A stretch of DNA of 6,342 nt from Candidatus Methanoplasma sp. (lineage in GTDB: Archaea; Thermoplasmatota; Thermoplasmata; Methanomassiliicoccales; Methanomethylophilaceae): positions 1-6,342 of the forward strand of contig JAISPV010000107.1 of the NCBI GenBank assembly GCA_031274665.1, given 5' to 3'. The position numbers were made by a program, and so were the translations under genes. Shown piece after piece: positions 4,257-6,342 of the stretch. Each line of letters starts with the position of its first letter. The first letter of the stretch is position 1. Below the pieces are notes generated by a model. It ran no database searches, was not told the DNA's origin, and saw nothing but the letters and a program-made list of their open reading frames with translations.

Positions 4257-5105
4257 ATGAAAAAAGTGGCTGACATTATGACTGCGGCACCGATAGTGGT
4301 GGAGGTTCCTGGAAGCCGTAGCGATGCGATCAATATGATGGTCAGGAACAAGCTGACCGGGCTTCCTGTCGTACGCGCTTCGGACGGTAAACTAATGGGC
4401 ATCGTTTCCAGAAGGGACATCTTCAGGAAATTCGATGAAGACCAGCTATCACTGATAATGAAGAAGGATTGCATCACCATTACTCCGGAGAACAGCGCGG
4501 TCGAAGCGGCAAAGATCTTCGCCAATAAGAGGATACACAGACTTCCCGTCATAGAGGATGGAAAACTTGTGGGAATAGTGACCCCGACAGACCTTCTGAA
4601 AGAAGTCATGAACATGAAGACGATGATGACAGCTGAAGATGTTATCAGGACCACCTGCGTCACCGCATATGAAGGCGAGCCTCTTGCGTATACTGTCGCG
4701 GCGATGAGGATAAGTGACGTGTCAGCGGTGCCTGTCCTTGACAAAAAAGGAAGGCTTGTGGGAATATTGACCGACCGCGACCTCTTCAGCGATCAGACGG
4801 CGGATGCCGAAGCGATGATGCGCTTGGGGATAGAGGATTCCGAACTTGCCGGATACAGGAATGTCCTTCCGCTGTTCTATGCGGCGACGGACAAATACAT
4901 ATCTGACGACACTACCGTCAGCGACTACATGGTCAAGGACCCCCAGACGGTCTTCAAGAAGACACATCTGAACGATGTTGCCCGCATTATGATACAAAAT
5001 GACTTTGGACAGCTCCCTGTGCATGGCACCAAAGACGAGATAGTCGGCATGATCTATGATGTGGACGTCCTATGCGCACTTACGGGTAGTTACAATGAGC
5101 AATGA
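4257..5105 (+). CDS. Four-CBS-domain protein, probable nucleotide sensor
   Basis: The 282-residue product consists of two tandem CBS pairs (Bateman modules) and nothing else. CBS1 is about 1-57 (VADIM ... LPVV ... GIVSRRDIF), CBS2 63-118 (IMKKDCITI ... HRLPVIEDGKLVGIVTPTDLL), CBS3 123-178 (SAVPVLDKKGRLVGILTDRDLF) and CBS4 221-275 (VSDYMVKDPQTVF ... QLPVHGTKDEIVGMIYDVDVL). The G-I-V-S/T-x-x-D motifs of CBS1-3 are the usual ribose/phosphate contacts for adenine nucleotides; CBS4 has the variant GMIYDVD, so it may not bind. There is no attached enzyme, channel or HTH domain, so regulation would be through protein contact. The ATG at 4257 follows AGAGGA by about 9 nt and gives a family-typical MKKVADIM start; an in-frame GTG at 4197 could add 20 residues. 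The last 11 nt overlap the glycyl-tRNA synthetase start. Confidence 0.87.
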   Translation: MKKVADIMTAAPIVVEVPGSRSDAINMMVRNKLTGLPVVRASDGKLMGIVSRRDIFRKFDEDQLSLIMKKDCITITPENSAVEAAKIFANKRIHRLPVIEDGKLVGIVTPTDLLKEVMNMKTMMTAEDVIRTTCVTAYEGEPLAYTVAAMRISDVSAVPVLDKKGRLVGILTDRDLFSDQTADAEAMMRLGIEDSELAGYRNVLPLFYAATDKYISDDTTVSDYMVKDPQTVFKKTHLNDVARIMIQNDFGQLPVHGTKDEIVGMIYDVDVLCALTGSYNEQ

Positions 5106-6342
5106 GGTAAACAGCAGCGACCTCCTGTCCCTTTGCAGGCGCAGAGGGTTCATCTGGCCATCCTTCGAATTGTATGGGGGAGTGGCGGGAATGTTCGATT
5201 ACGGGCCACTGGGCTCCAACATGAGGAACAATATCCTTGAGGTGTGGAGAGACATTTACAGGGGGCGGGAGGGATTCATCGAGATAGACTCCGAGACCGT
5301 CAACCCCAGAGAAGTGTTCAAAGCATCCGGTCACGTGGACGAGTTTGCGGACCTCATCACATATTGTACAAAATGCGAATCTGCGTTCAGGGCGGACCAC
5401 CTTGTCAAAGAGTTCTTCGACAACCCGGACGTTCTGTCCCCAAAGGAATTGGACGAAGGTTTCGTAAGATTCGACGTGAAATGCCCCGAATGCGGCGGGA
5501 GATTGGGCCCCGTTGAAGAATTCAACCTGATGTTCAAGACCACAATCGGACCCGGCTCATCCAGGGTGGGGTATCTCAGGCCGGAGACGGCGCAGGGGAT
5601 ATTCGTCAATTATCTGAACCTATACAGATACAACAGGGAAAAGCTTCCGCTGGGAGTGATACAGACCGGGAGAGGCTACAGGAACGAGATCGCACCCCGG
5701 CAGGGTATGATCAGGATGAGGGAGTTCAACATGATGGAGGTCGAACTCTTCGTCGATCCCGGCGATAAGGGCTGGAGCAGGTTCCCGGACATCGAGAACG
5801 ATCCCATCACGCTTGTTCCCAACACAGGCACCGAGGCCGTGACCATGACGGTAGGCGAAGCCGTCAAGAAGGGGATAATAGCGAACAAAGTGCTGGCGTA
5901 TTTTGTGTATACGACAAAACAGCTGCTTATCAGACTCGGGATCGATCCGGCGAGGTTAAGGTTCAGGCAGCACCTTCGCGACGAGATGGCGCACTACGCC
6001 ATGGACTGCTGGGACGCCGAGATCCTCCTTTCTTACGGATGGATAGAGGTCACAGGCATCGCCGACAGAGGCTGCTGGGACCTGTCAAGGCATGCGGAAT
6101 TTTCCGGTGTAGAGCTTACGCATTTCAAAAAGTTCGATGAACCGAGAGAGATGGAGATCGACAAGATAAAAGCGAAACACAAGGCCCTGGGCCCGAGGTT
6201 CAAAGACAAAGCAAAGGCGATAGCGGAGATGATGGAGGCAAAACTCCCCTCCGACGTCAAAGAGGGGAAGATCGCTCTGGATCTGGAAAGCGGGGAGATC
6301 GTCCTCGGGGATGAGTTCTTCGAGGTCGTAAGGGTGCGCGAG
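5095..6342 (+). CDS. glyS: Glycyl-tRNA synthetase, archaeal/eukaryotic dimeric type (3' end outside window)
   Basis: The frame is open for 416 codons to the window edge. It charges tRNA-Gly in the cytoplasm. Residues 15-45 (RRRGFIWPSFELYGGVAGMFDYGPLGSNM) are the N-terminal class II signature of alpha2 GlyRS. A probable zinc knuckle is formed by C91-x2-C94 and C130-x2-C133 (CPECGG). LRPETAQGIF at 161-170 and GRGYRNEIAPR at 192-202, followed by R-REF-MMEVELF, contain class II motif 2 with its ATP/glycine-binding arginines and glutamates. GIADRGCWDLSRH at 321-333 is the conserved GIADR--DL-RH segment, with CW where DY is usual. Motif 3 and the anticodon-binding domain must lie beyond the edge, as the family has about 560-600 residues. 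The ATG at 5095 overlaps the CBS gene by 11 nt, so translational coupling is likely; only a weak GGGT precedes it. Confidence 0.95.
   Translation, partial: MSNEVNSSDLLSLCRRRGFIWPSFELYGGVAGMFDYGPLGSNMRNNILEVWRDIYRGREGFIEIDSETVNPREVFKASGHVDEFADLITYCTKCESAFRADHLVKEFFDNPDVLSPKELDEGFVRFDVKCPECGGRLGPVEEFNLMFKTTIGPGSSRVGYLRPETAQGIFVNYLNLYRYNREKLPLGVIQTGRGYRNEIAPRQGMIRMREFNMMEVELFVDPGDKGWSRFPDIENDPITLVPNTGTEAVTMTVGEAVKKGIIANKVLAYFVYTTKQLLIRLGIDPARLRFRQHLRDEMAHYAMDCWDAEILLSYGWIEVTGIADRGCWDLSRHAEFSGVELTHFKKFDEPREMEIDKIKAKHKALGPRFKDKAKAIAEMMEAKLPSDVKEGKIALDLESGEIVLGDEFFEVVRVRE

Noticed and set aside
4217..4744. Minus-strand open frame of 175 codons inside the CBS gene
   Set aside because: It is antisense to three CBS motifs and shows no recognisable domain.
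1..6342. Mobile element, CRISPR array, tRNA or rRNA
   Set aside because: No terminal repeats, transposase or integrase frames, repeat-spacer pattern or tRNA/rRNA signatures were seen on either strand.

Overview
The window looks like a stretch of archaeal chromosome, most plausibly from a euryarchaeal methanogen or Thermoplasmata-like lineage (for example Methanomassiliicoccales); that placement is inference. The support is an archaeal/eukaryotic-type glycyl-tRNA synthetase, small dicluster ferredoxin and stand-alone PAS and UspA proteins, AGG/AGA and ATA codon use, and TATA-like boxes 24-28 nt upstream of several start codons with no Shine-Dalgarno sequence, the pattern of leaderless archaeal mRNAs. 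No rRNA, tRNA, CRISPR array, insertion sequence or integrase is visible, and gene density is that of an ordinary chromosome.

Left part (1-1157, all minus strand). Transcription runs leftward through a Cys-rich single PAS-domain protein, a 34-residue single-pass membrane protein, an FMN-binding split-barrel (pyridoxamine phosphate oxidase-like) protein, and a tandem paralogue of the latter that is cut by the window edge. TATA-like elements can be seen before the first three. Between the PAS gene and the next gene is a divergent intergenic region (1158-1367) that carries a perfect 21-bp palindrome.

Middle part (1368-2519). A thioredoxin-reductase-like flavoprotein on the plus strand lacks the CxxC active site and resembles ferredoxin-NADP+ reductase type 2. 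It faces, tail to tail, a 54-residue ferredoxin on the minus strand that has seven of the usual eight cluster cysteines. A hairpin plus T-run lies between them. The two could act as electron-transfer partners.

Right part (2653-6342, all plus strand). A compact amidohydrolase with deaminase-like metal and acid residues is followed one nucleotide later by a UspA ATP-binding protein. After about 110 bp comes a four-CBS-domain protein whose last 11 nt overlap the start of glycyl-tRNA synthetase, which runs off the right edge.

Nothing here is a clear new defence or mobile system. The points most worth following are the seven-cysteine ferredoxin beside the CxxC-less reductase, the overlooked small membrane protein next to the Cys-rich PAS protein, and the perfect palindrome in the divergent promoter region.
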